Positions 1-7,991 are shown, numbered from the stretch's first letter. The stretch: 39,959 bases of DNA from Granulosicoccus sp. (GCA_020627685.1 JAHDGK010000044.1:1-39959), one strand, 5' to 3'. A program made the numbers and translations. Notes: generated by a model from the letters alone, not told the origin.

Positions 1-740
1 GGATGCTCGCGATTGGTCTGTAAAACCTGAATGGTAACTGGGTCTGGTTCAGGCGTTGGTTCAGGTGTTGGTTCAGGTGTTGGTTCAGGTGTTGGTTCAG
101 GTGTTGGTTCAGGTGTTGGTGTGATAGATCCTGATCTGGACGACTCGCTCAAGTTATCGAACTTTGCCTCAGAGAAGCTGACATCTTCGTATTGGTATAA
201 AACGATCCGATCAATCGCATGGCCATTCGAGCGACCTGAGATTTGCATGGTGTGCTGGCCTGCACCAAAGTACTGAGTGATCGGCCGACCGACGTGATCG
301 ACAGTTGCTGAACGCCAAGACCATTTGTTCAGCTCGTTCATGTAGACCTTGGTCCAGTTTCCGTTTAGAGGGTGCTGGCCACTGATATTTTGTCCGCTAG
401 GAAAGCGAACCCAATTGTCGTTGTGTTCTGTGGAGTTGTTTCCCTTTGTGATGCGAGAACGCCAACGTAACTGGTAGTTGCCGGGGTTAGTGACATTAAA
501 CGTGTAGGTGATAGGGTTGCCGCGAGGTGCGTTGCTAACAGCAAAGTTGTCGCTGCCCGTCCACAGATAATACCCGCTACCCTTATAACCTGGAATAGAC
601 GACTGAAAAGACCAGCTACCTGTTGCAGAAACCGATTCGGCTTCAAAAACGATGACACCACCGTTTTCTTGAAAGGTATTTGCAATTGCAATGGGCGCGG
701 CGAAAGCCAAACACAGGCTTATTAACACTCGGACTAGCAT
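1..740 (-). CDS. Secreted carbohydrate-binding-like protein with PTPE linker (3' part outside window)
   Basis: The frame runs from an ATG at 740 leftwards off the window edge, so only about the first 246 codons are present. Residues 1-21 form a signal peptide (hydrophobic core, then AIA-N). Residues 27-200 form one domain that begins VFEAES, has a GSGYYLWTG motif and many aromatic residues, and ends with IDRIVLY. This looks like the beta-sandwich carbohydrate-binding modules (CBM6/malectin-like) found in polysaccharide-degrading enzymes. It is followed by a (PTPE)n linker of about 28 residues and the start of another segment. By analogy with such enzymes a catalytic domain probably lies beyond the edge, but that is inference. 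The exported, linker-joined layout fits an extracellular glycan-active protein, like the alginate lyase at the other end of the window. A 13-bp perfect inverted repeat lies 69 bp upstream of the start. Confidence 0.7.
   Translation of the reverse strand, partial: MLVRVLISLCLAFAAPIAIANTFQENGGVIVFEAESVSATGSWSFQSSIPGYKGSGYYLWTGSDNFAVSNAPRGNPITYTFNVTNPGNYQLRWRSRITKGNNSTEHNDNWVRFPSGQNISGQHPLNGNWTKVYMNELNKWSWRSATVDHVGRPITQYFGAGQHTMQISGRSNGHAIDRIVLYQYEDVSFSEAKFDNLSESSRSGSITPTPEPTPEPTPEPTPEPTPEPTPEPDPVTIQVLQTNREH
46..117. repeat. Six tandem 12-bp units encoding the PTPE linker
   Basis: Six head-to-tail copies of GGTTCAGGTGTT (the first copy has one C/T difference) run without interruption. On the minus strand each unit encodes four linker residues (Thr-Pro-Glu-Pro). 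Near-perfect identity at DNA level, including third positions, suggests recent slippage expansion, so copy number may vary between strains. Confidence 0.95.
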
Positions 741-808
741 GGCGATTTTTCCTAACTCATACACACGCTAGGCGAAGCTCATAGCGCAAACGCCGTACAT
801 CCTACCTA

Positions 809-848
809 TAGCAAGGTAGCTAAACAATCAGAATAAGCTACCTTGCTA
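809..848. promoter_or_regulatory. 13-bp perfect inverted repeat upstream of the CBM-like gene
   Basis: TAGCAAGGTAGCT at 809-821 is perfectly complementary to AGCTACCTTGCTA at 836-848, with a 14-nt spacer. It lies in the 212-bp gap between the stop of the GST gene (953) and the start of the secreted protein (740). In the direction of transcription no T-run follows it, so a simple Rho-independent terminator is not supported. It could be a regulator operator or an mRNA leader hairpin. Confidence 0.5.
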
Positions 849-952
849 ATATGTTAGGAAAACCCTTAAAAAATAGACTAATCGGGGATTTTAAACCGAC
901 GGGACTAACGACTGGTTAACACTTTTTGACGTCGTTATGAATTTGTCTTTGT

Positions 953-1825
953 TTAACCCGGTGATACTTTGTCTTGAGTCTTCGTGTCGAAATCGCTGGC
1001 ATCATGTCTTTCATGTAGCTGCGATTCTGGCTCGCCAAACGTGCGATTGACCATGCGTCCGCGCTTAACTGCTTCGCGCTGGCTAATACGATCGGCCCAT
1101 TCCACAACATGGGTATAGGTATGTGCTTCAAGAAACTCGGCAGCCGAATAAACCGTATTTTGAATGACTGCCCCATACCAGGGATAGATCGCCATATCGG
1201 CAATGGTGTACTCATCGCCTGCAATGTACTTGTTGTTCGCTAGTTGCCGGTTAAGTACATCGAGCTGGCGTTTAGTTTCCATGGTGAAGCGGTCTATGCA
1301 GTATTCGATTTTGATGGGGGCATACGCATAGAAATGTCCAAACCCACCCCCTAAATAGGGCGCACTACCCATCTGCCAGAACAACCAAGATAAACATTCT
1401 GTTCTGAGTGCAGGGTCTTTAGGAAGAAAGGCTCCGTGCTTTTCTGCTAGATAGAGCAAAATGGCACCAGATTCGAATACGCGCGTAGGAGGTGTTGTGC
1501 TGTGATCCAATAGCGCAGGAATTTTCGAGTTAGGGTTGATATCAACAAAGCCGCTGCCAAACTGATCGCCATCGCCAATTTTTATTAAATGAGCATCGTA
1601 TTCAGCTTCGCTGATACCCAATGCTAGTAGCTCCTCTAGCATGACTGTGACTTTGACACCGTTCGGAGTTGCCAGGGAGTAAAGCTGCAAGGGGTGTTTA
1701 CCGACGGGTAATTCCTTGTCGTGAGTGGGGCCAGCAATCGGGCGATTAATACTAGCCCAGGCTCCACCACTTTCCGCTTCCCATTTCCAGACAGCAGGAG
1801 GGGTGTAATCAGATTCTTGACTCAT
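953..1825 (-). CDS. yghU: YghU-type glutathione S-transferase / disulfide reductase
   Basis: The 290-residue protein matches my memory of E. coli YghU (288 aa) along its whole length, including GPTHDKELPVGKHPLQLYS near residue 33, the thioredoxin-like N-terminal domain with NPNSKIPAL, FESGAILLYLAEK, and the C-terminal helical domain with the LGGGFGHFYAYAP and HERHDASDF motifs. YghU is a nu-class cytosolic GST that binds two glutathiones and reduces disulfide or peroxide substrates using glutathione rather than a catalytic cysteine. The start is an ATG at 1825 with only a weak GGAT upstream. It is 60 bp downstream of the sugar kinase on the same strand, so co-transcription is possible but not needed; the role is more likely general redox defence. 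Confidence 0.93.
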   Translation of the reverse strand: MSQESDYTPPAVWKWEAESGGAWASINRPIAGPTHDKELPVGKHPLQLYSLATPNGVKVTVMLEELLALGISEAEYDAHLIKIGDGDQFGSGFVDINPNSKIPALLDHSTTPPTRVFESGAILLYLAEKHGAFLPKDPALRTECLSWLFWQMGSAPYLGGGFGHFYAYAPIKIEYCIDRFTMETKRQLDVLNRQLANNKYIAGDEYTIADMAIYPWYGAVIQNTVYSAAEFLEAHTYTHVVEWADRISQREAVKRGRMVNRTFGEPESQLHERHDASDFDTKTQDKVSPG

Positions 1826-1885
1826 GAGGGTATCCGTTTGGTTGAGAGGTTTCTACGCACTTGAAATCGTGTGAAGAATCGAGAC

Positions 1886-2911
1886 TTAGGGATTACTGAG
1901 AGTGAATTCAAGGTGTAATTGTTCCGCAATGGCCCGACATTTCTCAACAGACGTAACGGCTCCTACGGTGGTGGCCGATCCTAGGCTCACTGCTGCAACA
2001 CGATGAGCCAATTTGAGGGCTTCTGCAATGGGCCATTGTTCGTGTACTGCATATAGAAAACCCGCAACAAACGCATCTCCAGCCCCTACTGAGCTTTTGA
2101 TATAGCGCTGCGGTACTTGAAGAGCGTCCGCCTGATGCAACTCGCCGTTGCGTAAAACACAAATAGCCCCTTGTGGATAATGCACAGTGACTAATTGCAT
2201 ATTTCCCATTTCCAATGCTTTGTAGGCTGCGTCTATGCAAAGTTGCACGTTTGTTTCGCCAAATTGAATAGTGGGGACATCAGCTATTGCGCCAATTTCA
2301 TGGTCATTGACGATGAGATAGTCAAGATATGGCAGACACGGTAAGGCCAGCTCTCTATTACGATCAGGATCAATGGACACCATTTCAATGCTGGTGAGTA
2401 TTGAATGCGCCTGCGCTTGTCTCAGCACCGCAGACCAACCGTTTCCTCCATCGGCGTGCGGGGCATCCATATTGGCCTGAACACTTAACAGCCCTAGGTG
2501 CAAAATCTTTTCTTGTCGTTGGTTAAAATTAAAATGCTCGGGAGTCAGCAGATCATTTGCTCCGGTGAAGTGAAAAAACGTTCGCTTGCCGGTTTCAACG
2601 ACCGACAAAACATCGGTGTAGGAGGTAGAGGAGTGTTCGGTGCGGTGCAGATGATTAACATCTATGTTGTGCTTGACCGCCTGATTAAGTAGAAAGTCAC
2701 CGTCTTGATCTTTACCGATAATACCAACGGTGCTAACCGGCATGTTCGTGTCTAGCTTACGCAAATCAATCCCAACGTTGTGTGCAGAGCCACCGCCTTG
2801 CTGTTCAACGTTTTCAATTAAGGCGAGTTCTTCTTGTGCTGGCCATCGATCAATGAGTTTGATTCGATCAGTGGTCCAACAACCTGCACATATGAACCCA
2901 CGTCGTGTCAT
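1886..2911 (-). CDS. PfkB-family carbohydrate kinase
   Basis: The 341-residue protein shows the ribokinase/PfkB fold signatures: an N-terminal GGGSAHNVGIDLRKL block (substrate-binding Gly-rich stretch, about residues 37-52), GIIGKDQDGDFL, and the C-terminal signature SSVGAGDAFVAGFLYA (about residue 272), in which GAGD holds the anion hole and the catalytic Asp. Such kinases phosphorylate a sugar, sugar acid or nucleoside with ATP in the cytoplasm; I cannot read the substrate from the sequence. A GAGAGG ribosome binding site six bases before the ATG supports the start. The gene lies 36 bp after the aldolase-like gene and probably shares its mRNA, so the kinase may make the phosphorylated substrate of that aldolase. 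The N-terminal CAGCWTTD is atypical, but the length is normal for the family. Confidence 0.87.
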   Translation of the reverse strand: MTRRGFICAGCWTTDRIKLIDRWPAQEELALIENVEQQGGGSAHNVGIDLRKLDTNMPVSTVGIIGKDQDGDFLLNQAVKHNIDVNHLHRTEHSSTSYTDVLSVVETGKRTFFHFTGANDLLTPEHFNFNQRQEKILHLGLLSVQANMDAPHADGGNGWSAVLRQAQAHSILTSIEMVSIDPDRNRELALPCLPYLDYLIVNDHEIGAIADVPTIQFGETNVQLCIDAAYKALEMGNMQLVTVHYPQGAICVLRNGELHQADALQVPQRYIKSSVGAGDAFVAGFLYAVHEQWPIAEALKLAHRVAAVSLGSATTVGAVTSVEKCRAIAEQLHLEFTLSNP

Positions 2912-2947
2912 ATCAGCCTCTCTAGAATAACCTTTATATAAGATGTC

Positions 2948-3922
2948 TCAGTTTTTAAGAGCCACATCGGTAATAGTGAGATCTTTTTTAAGGCCACGCT
3001 GAGGTTTGATGGCGCAGGCTTTTAGATGTTCGTGATATTCACGGACTGCTTCTGTGGTGGTTAGTTTTTGTTCTACCGTCTTGCGCATAAGCTCAACAAG
3101 CTTGAGCGGCGCTTCAGCCAGGTTAATTTTTCGTCCAAATAAGGCTACTCTGGCACCGGATTGTTCTGCTTGAAGTGCAAGTTCAAACGTATCGCGAGTA
3201 GTACCGGCGGCACCACCGAGAATACCGGCGATGAGTCCTTCCGGATCGTAGTCGGCGAGTTCCTGCATCGGTTTAGCACCGTTAAATTGAATTTTTAAAA
3301 ACTGCGGAGAGTCGGCCTCTGTAACACCGGCAAGCGCTTTAATAATCATGTCGTTGATGTAGTGACCTAAATCCGACTCCTTAATCCCTATATTGAAAGC
3401 AGGATTAAATATTTCTAAAAAGTGCTTTAAGCCGGCATCACGCGCTCTTAGCCTGAACAGGCGATAGGCCTCTAAGCTGGCCTTGTCTGCCTCTAGGTTG
3501 TTTGAGAATGTCATGGAATAAAGCCCAAGATTACAAAGAGGCTTTACCGCGTTTAAGTCGGCGCTGGCGAAGGGCTCTGACGGTGATTTTCTGTAGTGAC
3601 TACCTCTGGCATTCCAAATATCAGTCGTATCATTAAAGCGTACGGCAGGTGTCACCGGAGATTTATGAAAGACAGCCTTTTTTTTCAGACGTTCAGCTGA
3701 AGAGGCAGACATCAGCATGATGTCTACAAGGCCAGACTGCGTCATTTCTTCCATGGCATTCAGATAATGTGCTCTAGAGTGCCAGCCATTTTTCCCCGAG
3801 GGGCCGGGGCAGGTGACTCCAAATGCCATGTCACCATCTTTAGCATCGGCGATGATGAAATCTTGTGGAGTGTATTTCCCCGCGCGGATGCGTCGCAGTT
3901 TCTTATCAAGCGTTTTCATCAT
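2948..3922 (-). CDS. Putative TIM-barrel aldolase-like protein
   Basis: I do not recognise this 324-residue protein with certainty. It has features of class I aldolase-type (beta/alpha)8 barrels: FIIADAKDGDMAFG early, repeated strand-helix units, FLEIFNPAF near residue 170, FLKIQFNGAKPM near residue 220 (a lysine on a strand, the usual Schiff-base position), and GILGGAAGTTRDTFELALQA followed by GARVALFGRKI, which resembles the phosphate-binding end of the barrel. Relatives would be the DeoC/LacD/IolC-C-terminal group. A cytoplasmic aldolase cleaving a phosphorylated sugar would fit its neighbour, the PfkB kinase. The GGAG ribosome binding site overlaps the stop of the thioesterase gene upstream (gap 7 bp), so translation is likely coupled. 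Two consecutive ATGs (3922, 3919) can start it. Function is inference from context and fold. Confidence 0.6.
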   Translation of the reverse strand: MMKTLDKKLRRIRAGKYTPQDFIIADAKDGDMAFGVTCPGPSGKNGWHSRAHYLNAMEEMTQSGLVDIMLMSASSAERLKKKAVFHKSPVTPAVRFNDTTDIWNARGSHYRKSPSEPFASADLNAVKPLCNLGLYSMTFSNNLEADKASLEAYRLFRLRARDAGLKHFLEIFNPAFNIGIKESDLGHYINDMIIKALAGVTEADSPQFLKIQFNGAKPMQELADYDPEGLIAGILGGAAGTTRDTFELALQAEQSGARVALFGRKINLAEAPLKLVELMRKTVEQKLTTTEAVREYHEHLKACAIKPQRGLKKDLTITDVALKN

Positions 3923-3929
3923 GCCAATG

Positions 3930-4376
3930 CTACTCCGGTATTAACGTGCCTTTGATGGTGCGTGAATGCCCGCGAAACTGGGCAACCGTATCATGGGTTT
4001 GATTGACTACACGGATATCGTAAATACCACTTCGCCCCTGTCGGGAAACTTCTGTGGCAATAGCAGTCAACGTATCACCGCTACTTACAGGCTTTATGTA
4101 CGTGATATTGCAGTGTTGGGCAACGGCTCTTTGGTTATAGGTATTGCAGGCGAACGCAAACGCAGAATCGGCTAAGGTGAATATATACCCGCCGTGGCAA
4201 TCGCCATGACCATTACACATGTGGTCCTTTATGATCATGGACATATGACAGCTGCCCGGCGCAACCTCTGATAATGTCATGTCCAGAAACTGAGTGGCTT
4301 TGTCGTTTTCCCAAAGAGCGGCAGCACAGGCTTGGGCCAGCTGTTGTGCGGATGTTTGCGATTCTTCAGGTGACAT
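3930..4376 (-). CDS. PaaI-like hotdog-fold acyl-CoA thioesterase
   Basis: The protein (148 aa from the ATG at 4376) aligns by eye with E. coli PaaI, the hydroxyphenylacetyl-CoA thioesterase: CNGHGDCHGGYIFTLADSAFA contains the HGG turn and the catalytic Asp of the LAD motif, then FACN, and GIYDIRVVNQ with VAQFRGHSRTI near the end. The family hydrolyses aryl- or acyl-CoA and often rescues CoA trapped in dead-end esters. No other phenylacetate (paa) gene is nearby, so the exact substrate is open. The frame continues upstream to a TTG at 4433, but the ATG at 4376 matches the family N-terminus (MSPEESQ...). It is the first gene of the thioesterase-aldolase-kinase run and is divergent from the Nudix gene. 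Confidence 0.85.
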   Translation of the reverse strand: MSPEESQTSAQQLAQACAAALWENDKATQFLDMTLSEVAPGSCHMSMIIKDHMCNGHGDCHGGYIFTLADSAFAFACNTYNQRAVAQHCNITYIKPVSSGDTLTAIATEVSRQGRSGIYDIRVVNQTHDTVAQFRGHSRTIKGTLIPE

Positions 4377-4534
4377 TGTCCGGATCTCTATTCGCTGATA
4401 GTAGTCGACGAGTTCGTCAGCACCAGTATACAATCGGGGGTGTGGTATGTCCCGAGAAAGAGCTCAGGTGCGGGCTTGCTTCTTCCGCATACACCGTCAT
4501 CGACAGAATAATTTCGAAGGTAGTGAATTTCCCT

Positions 4535-4984
4535 ATGACTAAGTGGCGCCCGGTTCAATCGGTACAAGCAAAAGTAATAGGCATTTGCGTAAACAGAGGG
4601 GCTCTGTTGGCAATGGAGGTTTATGCCGACGATGGCAGCGTCAAAGGTGTAAGGCCTTTGGGCGGCTTAATCGAATTTGGTGAAACACGCGAACAAGCCA
4701 TAAAGCGCGAGTTCTTAGAAGAGCTGGATACTAAAATAGAATTGTCCGGTCGTTGGAGAACTTTCGAAAACCTCTACGATCACGCCGGTATGCGGGGACA
4801 TGAACTTATCTTTGCTATTGGCATCAGTCTAGCGGACAAAAGCCTGTATAGAAAAGACGTTATTGTTTTTTCCGAGGACAGCGGAACTTCAAACACCGCT
4901 CGCTGGTTTCCGCTAGAGCATATTAAAAGCGGCGCTATAGAGTTATTTCCCACGGGTTTGTTAGAAGCTCTACAGCCTGCTTAA
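4535..4984 (+). CDS. Nudix hydrolase
   Basis: From the ATG at 4535 this gives a 149-residue single-domain protein. The Nudix box is visible as GGLIEFGETREQAIKREFLEEL (about residues 43-64): the G-x5-E-x7-RE-x2-EE pattern is intact, but the glycine that usually follows EE is replaced by aspartate (LDT). Nudix enzymes hydrolyse nucleoside diphosphates linked to other groups, using metal held by the REU-EE glutamates. The trailing RWFPLEHI is also typical (the WxPLxxL of ADP-ribose and mutT-like members). The frame is open further upstream to 4274, but that stretch overlaps the divergent thioesterase gene and lacks family similarity, so the internal ATG is preferred. Substrate unknown. Confidence 0.85.
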   Translation: MTKWRPVQSVQAKVIGICVNRGALLAMEVYADDGSVKGVRPLGGLIEFGETREQAIKREFLEELDTKIELSGRWRTFENLYDHAGMRGHELIFAIGISLADKSLYRKDVIVFSEDSGTSNTARWFPLEHIKSGAIELFPTGLLEALQPA

Positions 4985-5073
4985 ATGTAACGAATTGTCA
5001 TAGCCCGTTGAAAAGGCTTGAAAACAGCCTCCCACGGCGCAACGCTTTAAGCACGTATAAACGGGAATACCCC

Positions 5074-5574
5074 ATGATAGATAAAGTAAAACGAAATACC
5101 TTAAAGCGAATTGGATTAACAACTGCAACGGTTGCCGCCGGTACTGTGGGTTCGCACACATTTGCCAATGCATCCAGTTATTTCGCAAACGATCGTGTGT
5201 TGAATGATGCTCAACCCTTAGCCGATATTCATGTCAGTACGCGTGTATCGTCAATCACAAATGATCTGGAAGTCTTAATTAAAAATGTTGGCCCTGATAG
5301 CACCACCATCACGCAAATGACTCCGTCGGTTACACTCACCAAGCGCGGTCAGTTTGATTTTGGGCAATTGCTACAGGACGGCGACATTGTTCTCTCCCCA
5401 GGACAATCACTAAGTGTTCCAATGAAACCACATGCAGTGGCGGTTAACGCAGCCGATTCTGCCACCGGGCAGGCTCGCACATTGTCAGACGCGCTACGTC
5501 GTTCGTTTAGTGTTATTACAGACAACGATGCGTTTGCAAAAGTCGAGGTCTCCGATTCCGTACAGTTCGTTTAG
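5074..5574 (+). CDS. Exported protein of unknown function
   Basis: The protein is 166 residues from the ATG at 5074, which has GGGAA 8-12 bases upstream. The N-terminus MIDKVKRNTLKRIGLTTATVAAGTVG looks like an export signal: basic n-region, a modest Ala/Thr-rich core, and a likely cleavage near SHTFANA-SS. It resembles short Tat-like leaders of secreted proteins but lacks a clear twin arginine. The mature part (about 130 aa) has alternating beta-strand character (ADIHVSTRVSSITNDLEVLIKNVGPDSTTITQM), like an immunoglobulin-type sandwich, with no cysteines and no motif I know. The longer upstream frame (to 5008) has no good start. Neighbours give no hint. Confidence 0.65.
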   Translation: MIDKVKRNTLKRIGLTTATVAAGTVGSHTFANASSYFANDRVLNDAQPLADIHVSTRVSSITNDLEVLIKNVGPDSTTITQMTPSVTLTKRGQFDFGQLLQDGDIVLSPGQSLSVPMKPHAVAVNAADSATGQARTLSDALRRSFSVITDNDAFAKVEVSDSVQFV

Positions 5575-5592
5575 TTAGCCTGTACTTGACGA

Positions 5593-5627
5593 ACGCGATG
5601 TGCTGGGAATAATCTAGCGCATCGCGT
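5593..5627. terminator. Intergenic hairpin, possible terminator
   Basis: ACGCGATGTGCT (5593-5604) pairs with AGCGCATCGCGT (5616-5627) with one G-U, leaving an 11-nt loop. It lies 19 bp after the stop at 5574. No T-tract follows, so it may act as a Rho-assisted 3' end or mRNA stabiliser instead of an intrinsic terminator. Confidence 0.4.
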
Positions 5628-5687
5628 CAGGCTCCGAAGCTGGCGCGCTTTAATCATTAGCATGCGTGCCAGTTTAGGAGCTTAATA

Positions 5688-6593
5688 ATGCAACAAGTCT
5701 GTGTTGTAGGTATCGGCAATATGGGGTCCGGTCTTGCCAAGAACCTCCTTGCCGCGGGGTTATCCGTAAAAGGCTACGATCTCAAAGAAGATCGCATGCA
5801 GGCTTTTGAAGCCATGGGCGGTGTACGCACTGAATCTTCGGCCGAAGCTGGCGAAGGATCCGAAGCCGCATTCGTGATGGTTATGAATGGTGCTGAAGTC
5901 AATCATGTCGTCTTCGGTGAACACGGTGACACCGGGCTGGTGTCCACGATGAAGCCTGGGAGCGTCATCATCCTCTCCGCAACCATCCACGCAGCCGAAG
6001 CACGTGAATTGGGAGAAGCACTTGCCGGGACCGGCATTCATCTCATAGATACGCCGGTAAGCGGTGGCTATCCCGGAGCTCAGGGCGGTACGCTCACCAT
6101 GATGGCTGCAGGTACCGATGAAGCTTTGGCAATCGCCAAGCCTGCGATGGACGCTGTCAGTGGTGTCATTCACCGCGTCGGAACAGAGGCCGGTATGGGA
6201 CAAACTATGAAGGGCTGTCTACAGTCGGTCATCGGTTCTATTTTTTCTTCCGTGTTTGAAGCATCGGTTTTAGCGGCAAAAACCGGTGTGGACGGCGAAG
6301 CCTTTTTTAAAGTGCTTTCCACGTCAAGTGCAGGTTGCGTTGTCGCCGATACGGCGCTGAGTAATATCATCGACCGTCAATTTGAAGATACCGGCAGCCA
6401 TATCAGCACCATGTATAAAGATCTCACCATTTCCTTAGAAATGGCGCGGCAGGCTGGTGTGCCATTGTTCACAGCCTCGACAGCAACGCAGTTGTTTCAG
6501 GCAGGTATTACACGTCACCCTGAAGGCGACAATTGGGTGGTCACTCGAATACTCGAAGATATCGTGGGCGCTGAGCTCACCCGGTCAAAATAG
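5688..6593 (+). CDS. Beta-hydroxyacid dehydrogenase (HIBADH/threonate dehydrogenase type)
   Basis: The 301-residue protein has the family order: an N-terminal Rossmann domain with VGIGNMGSGLAKNLL (NAD(P)-binding GxGxMG at residues 8-13), the substrate-binding DTPVSGGYPGAQGGTLTMMAAG block near residue 120, the helix with GMGQTMKGCLQ carrying the catalytic lysine near residue 195, and an all-helical C-terminal domain containing KDL. It would oxidise a beta-hydroxy acid such as 3-hydroxyisobutyrate, tartronate semialdehyde or threonate. In the better-known members an Asn follows the catalytic Lys by three or four residues; here that stretch is KGCLQ, which suggests a non-standard substrate. The ATG at 5688 has AGGAG nearby (5677-5681). 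It stands alone in its unit. Confidence 0.87.
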   Translation: MQQVCVVGIGNMGSGLAKNLLAAGLSVKGYDLKEDRMQAFEAMGGVRTESSAEAGEGSEAAFVMVMNGAEVNHVVFGEHGDTGLVSTMKPGSVIILSATIHAAEARELGEALAGTGIHLIDTPVSGGYPGAQGGTLTMMAAGTDEALAIAKPAMDAVSGVIHRVGTEAGMGQTMKGCLQSVIGSIFSSVFEASVLAAKTGVDGEAFFKVLSTSSAGCVVADTALSNIIDRQFEDTGSHISTMYKDLTISLEMARQAGVPLFTASTATQLFQAGITRHPEGDNWVVTRILEDIVGAELTRSK

Positions 6594-6658
6594 CTGACGG
6601 GCAAATTCAGCTTGACGATTTTTTAGTCAAAAACATAGATCAATACGTTTGCGCTTAC

Positions 6659-6664
6659 TATAAT
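6659..6664 (+). promoter_or_regulatory. Perfect -10 hexamer upstream of the Hsp70-like gene
   Basis: TATAAT occurs 51 bp before the proposed TTG start of the Hsp70-like gene. No good -35 box is found at 16-18 bp. A TTGAC/GTCAA inverted repeat at 6612-6630 lies further upstream. Suggestive only. Confidence 0.35.
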
Positions 6665-6715
6665 GCGGGGTCCAGTCAGCGCATGTGCGTTGGCTGTCAC
6701 CTGTAAGGCAACTGA

Positions 6716-7987
6716 TTGCACGAACTCATGGCTACGACGAATATCGGCGGTATTGATTTTGGTACCTCTAATTCGAGTGTAGGCTGCTTCGAGCACGGTG
6801 AAGCGAAACTCATTCGTTTTGGAGACGATGGTGTGGCAGTGCCAAGCGCCATTTTCTACCCGACAGAATCAACTGTTACTGCCTTCGGCAAACAGGCGGT
6901 CTCTCAGTATCGATCAGGCGAAGAAGGGCGCTTGCTACGCTCGTTGAAATCCGTTCTGGGTTCCTCATTAATGTCTGAGAAAACCACGATTCGTAACAAG
7001 CGTGTTCCGTTCACAGACATCATTCAAGATTTCTTTCAGTACTTACAAACCACACTCGTAAGCAGCACAGAAAATAAGGTAGATAGTGTGGTTGTAGGTC
7101 GTCCGGTTCATTTTGTTGACGATGACGATAAAAAAGATCGAGATGCCCAAGAGCAATTAAAAACCATCGCAACTCAGGCTGGGTTTAAGTTTGTGGAATT
7201 CCAGTTTGAACCTATCGCTGCAGCCTTGAGTTATGAAAGCACCTTGTCTAACGAAGAGCTGGCATTGGTGGTTGATATCGGAGGTGGTACGGCAGACTTT
7301 ACGGTTATTCGCCTGTCACAAGAGAGGCGACGTCAGTCTGTACGAACCGACGATATCCTTTCTACCGTAGGTATTCATATCGGCGGAACTGATTTTGATC
7401 GTCTGTTGAGTCTCCGTTCGGTCATGCCGTTGCTGGGGATGGGGTCAGGCGTAAAAGATACTGAGCGTTTGCTGCCCGGGTCCCTCTATTTCGATCTAGC
7501 CACCTGGCATCGAATTCCTCTTCTGTATAACGCAGCCACATTGCTTAGCATTAAACAGATGAAAATGGATGCCAAAAAGCCCGAGCTGGTGCAACGCCTG
7601 CACGATATCGTTGAAGGGCAATACGGTCATGAGCTCGCTGGCGCGGTAGAACAAGTAAAAATACAATTGTCAGATGCCGAAAGTGCCTTGTTTGAATTGA
7701 CTGCTGTTTCAGATGGTTTGCAAGGCGATGTCTCGCGAGGTGAATTCGAAGCATCCATTGAACAGGCCATTGATAAACTCATTGACTGCGTCAGCACAGG
7801 ATTAACTGGAGCCGGCGTAAGCGCCAGCGCTATAACCAGTGTTTTTTACACGGGAGGATCTTCGTCTGTTCCTCTTTTACAAAGACAAATCGCTAACGTA
7901 TTCCCAGATGCGAAACACGTTAGAGGAGATACCTTTGGCAGCGTTGGGCTGGGTTTGACGATCGATGCGGCTACTAAGTTTGCTTAA
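6716..7987 (+). CDS. Hsp70-family protein, YegD-like
   Basis: The 423-residue protein has the actin/Hsp70 ATPase hallmarks: phosphate-1 loop GGIDFGTSNSSVG (about residues 11-23), FEPIAAALSYE, phosphate-2 loop VVDIGGGTADFTVI (about 190-203), and the adenosine motif FYTGGSSSVPLLQRQI near residue 385. There is no substrate-binding domain or lid of DnaK, so this is a stand-alone Hsp70-like ATPase as in E. coli YegD (about 450 aa), whose role is unknown. The likely start is TTG at 6716, which has AAGG seven bases before it; the in-frame ATG at 6728 has a poorly placed site. The stop lies 4 bp from the end of the convergent dehydrogenase gene. Confidence 0.88.
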   Translation: MHELMATTNIGGIDFGTSNSSVGCFEHGEAKLIRFGDDGVAVPSAIFYPTESTVTAFGKQAVSQYRSGEEGRLLRSLKSVLGSSLMSEKTTIRNKRVPFTDIIQDFFQYLQTTLVSSTENKVDSVVVGRPVHFVDDDDKKDRDAQEQLKTIATQAGFKFVEFQFEPIAAALSYESTLSNEELALVVDIGGGTADFTVIRLSQERRRQSVRTDDILSTVGIHIGGTDFDRLLSLRSVMPLLGMGSGVKDTERLLPGSLYFDLATWHRIPLLYNAATLLSIKQMKMDAKKPELVQRLHDIVEGQYGHELAGAVEQVKIQLSDAESALFELTAVSDGLQGDVSRGEFEASIEQAIDKLIDCVSTGLTGAGVSASAITSVFYTGGSSSVPLLQRQIANVFPDAKHVRGDTFGSVGLGLTIDAATKFA

Positions 7988-7991
7988 AAAT

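Noticed and set aside
46-117. Short tandem repeats considered as a CRISPR array
   Set aside because: Units are 12 bp without spacers and lie in a coding linker.
31-276. Plus-strand ORF rich in Gly-Ser-Gly-Val repeats
   Set aside because: It is the antisense reading of the PTPE linker repeat of the minus-strand secreted protein.
4274-4534. Long N-terminal extension of the Nudix frame
   Set aside because: It overlaps the divergent thioesterase gene, has no Nudix-family similarity, and the ATG at 4535 gives a normal-length protein.
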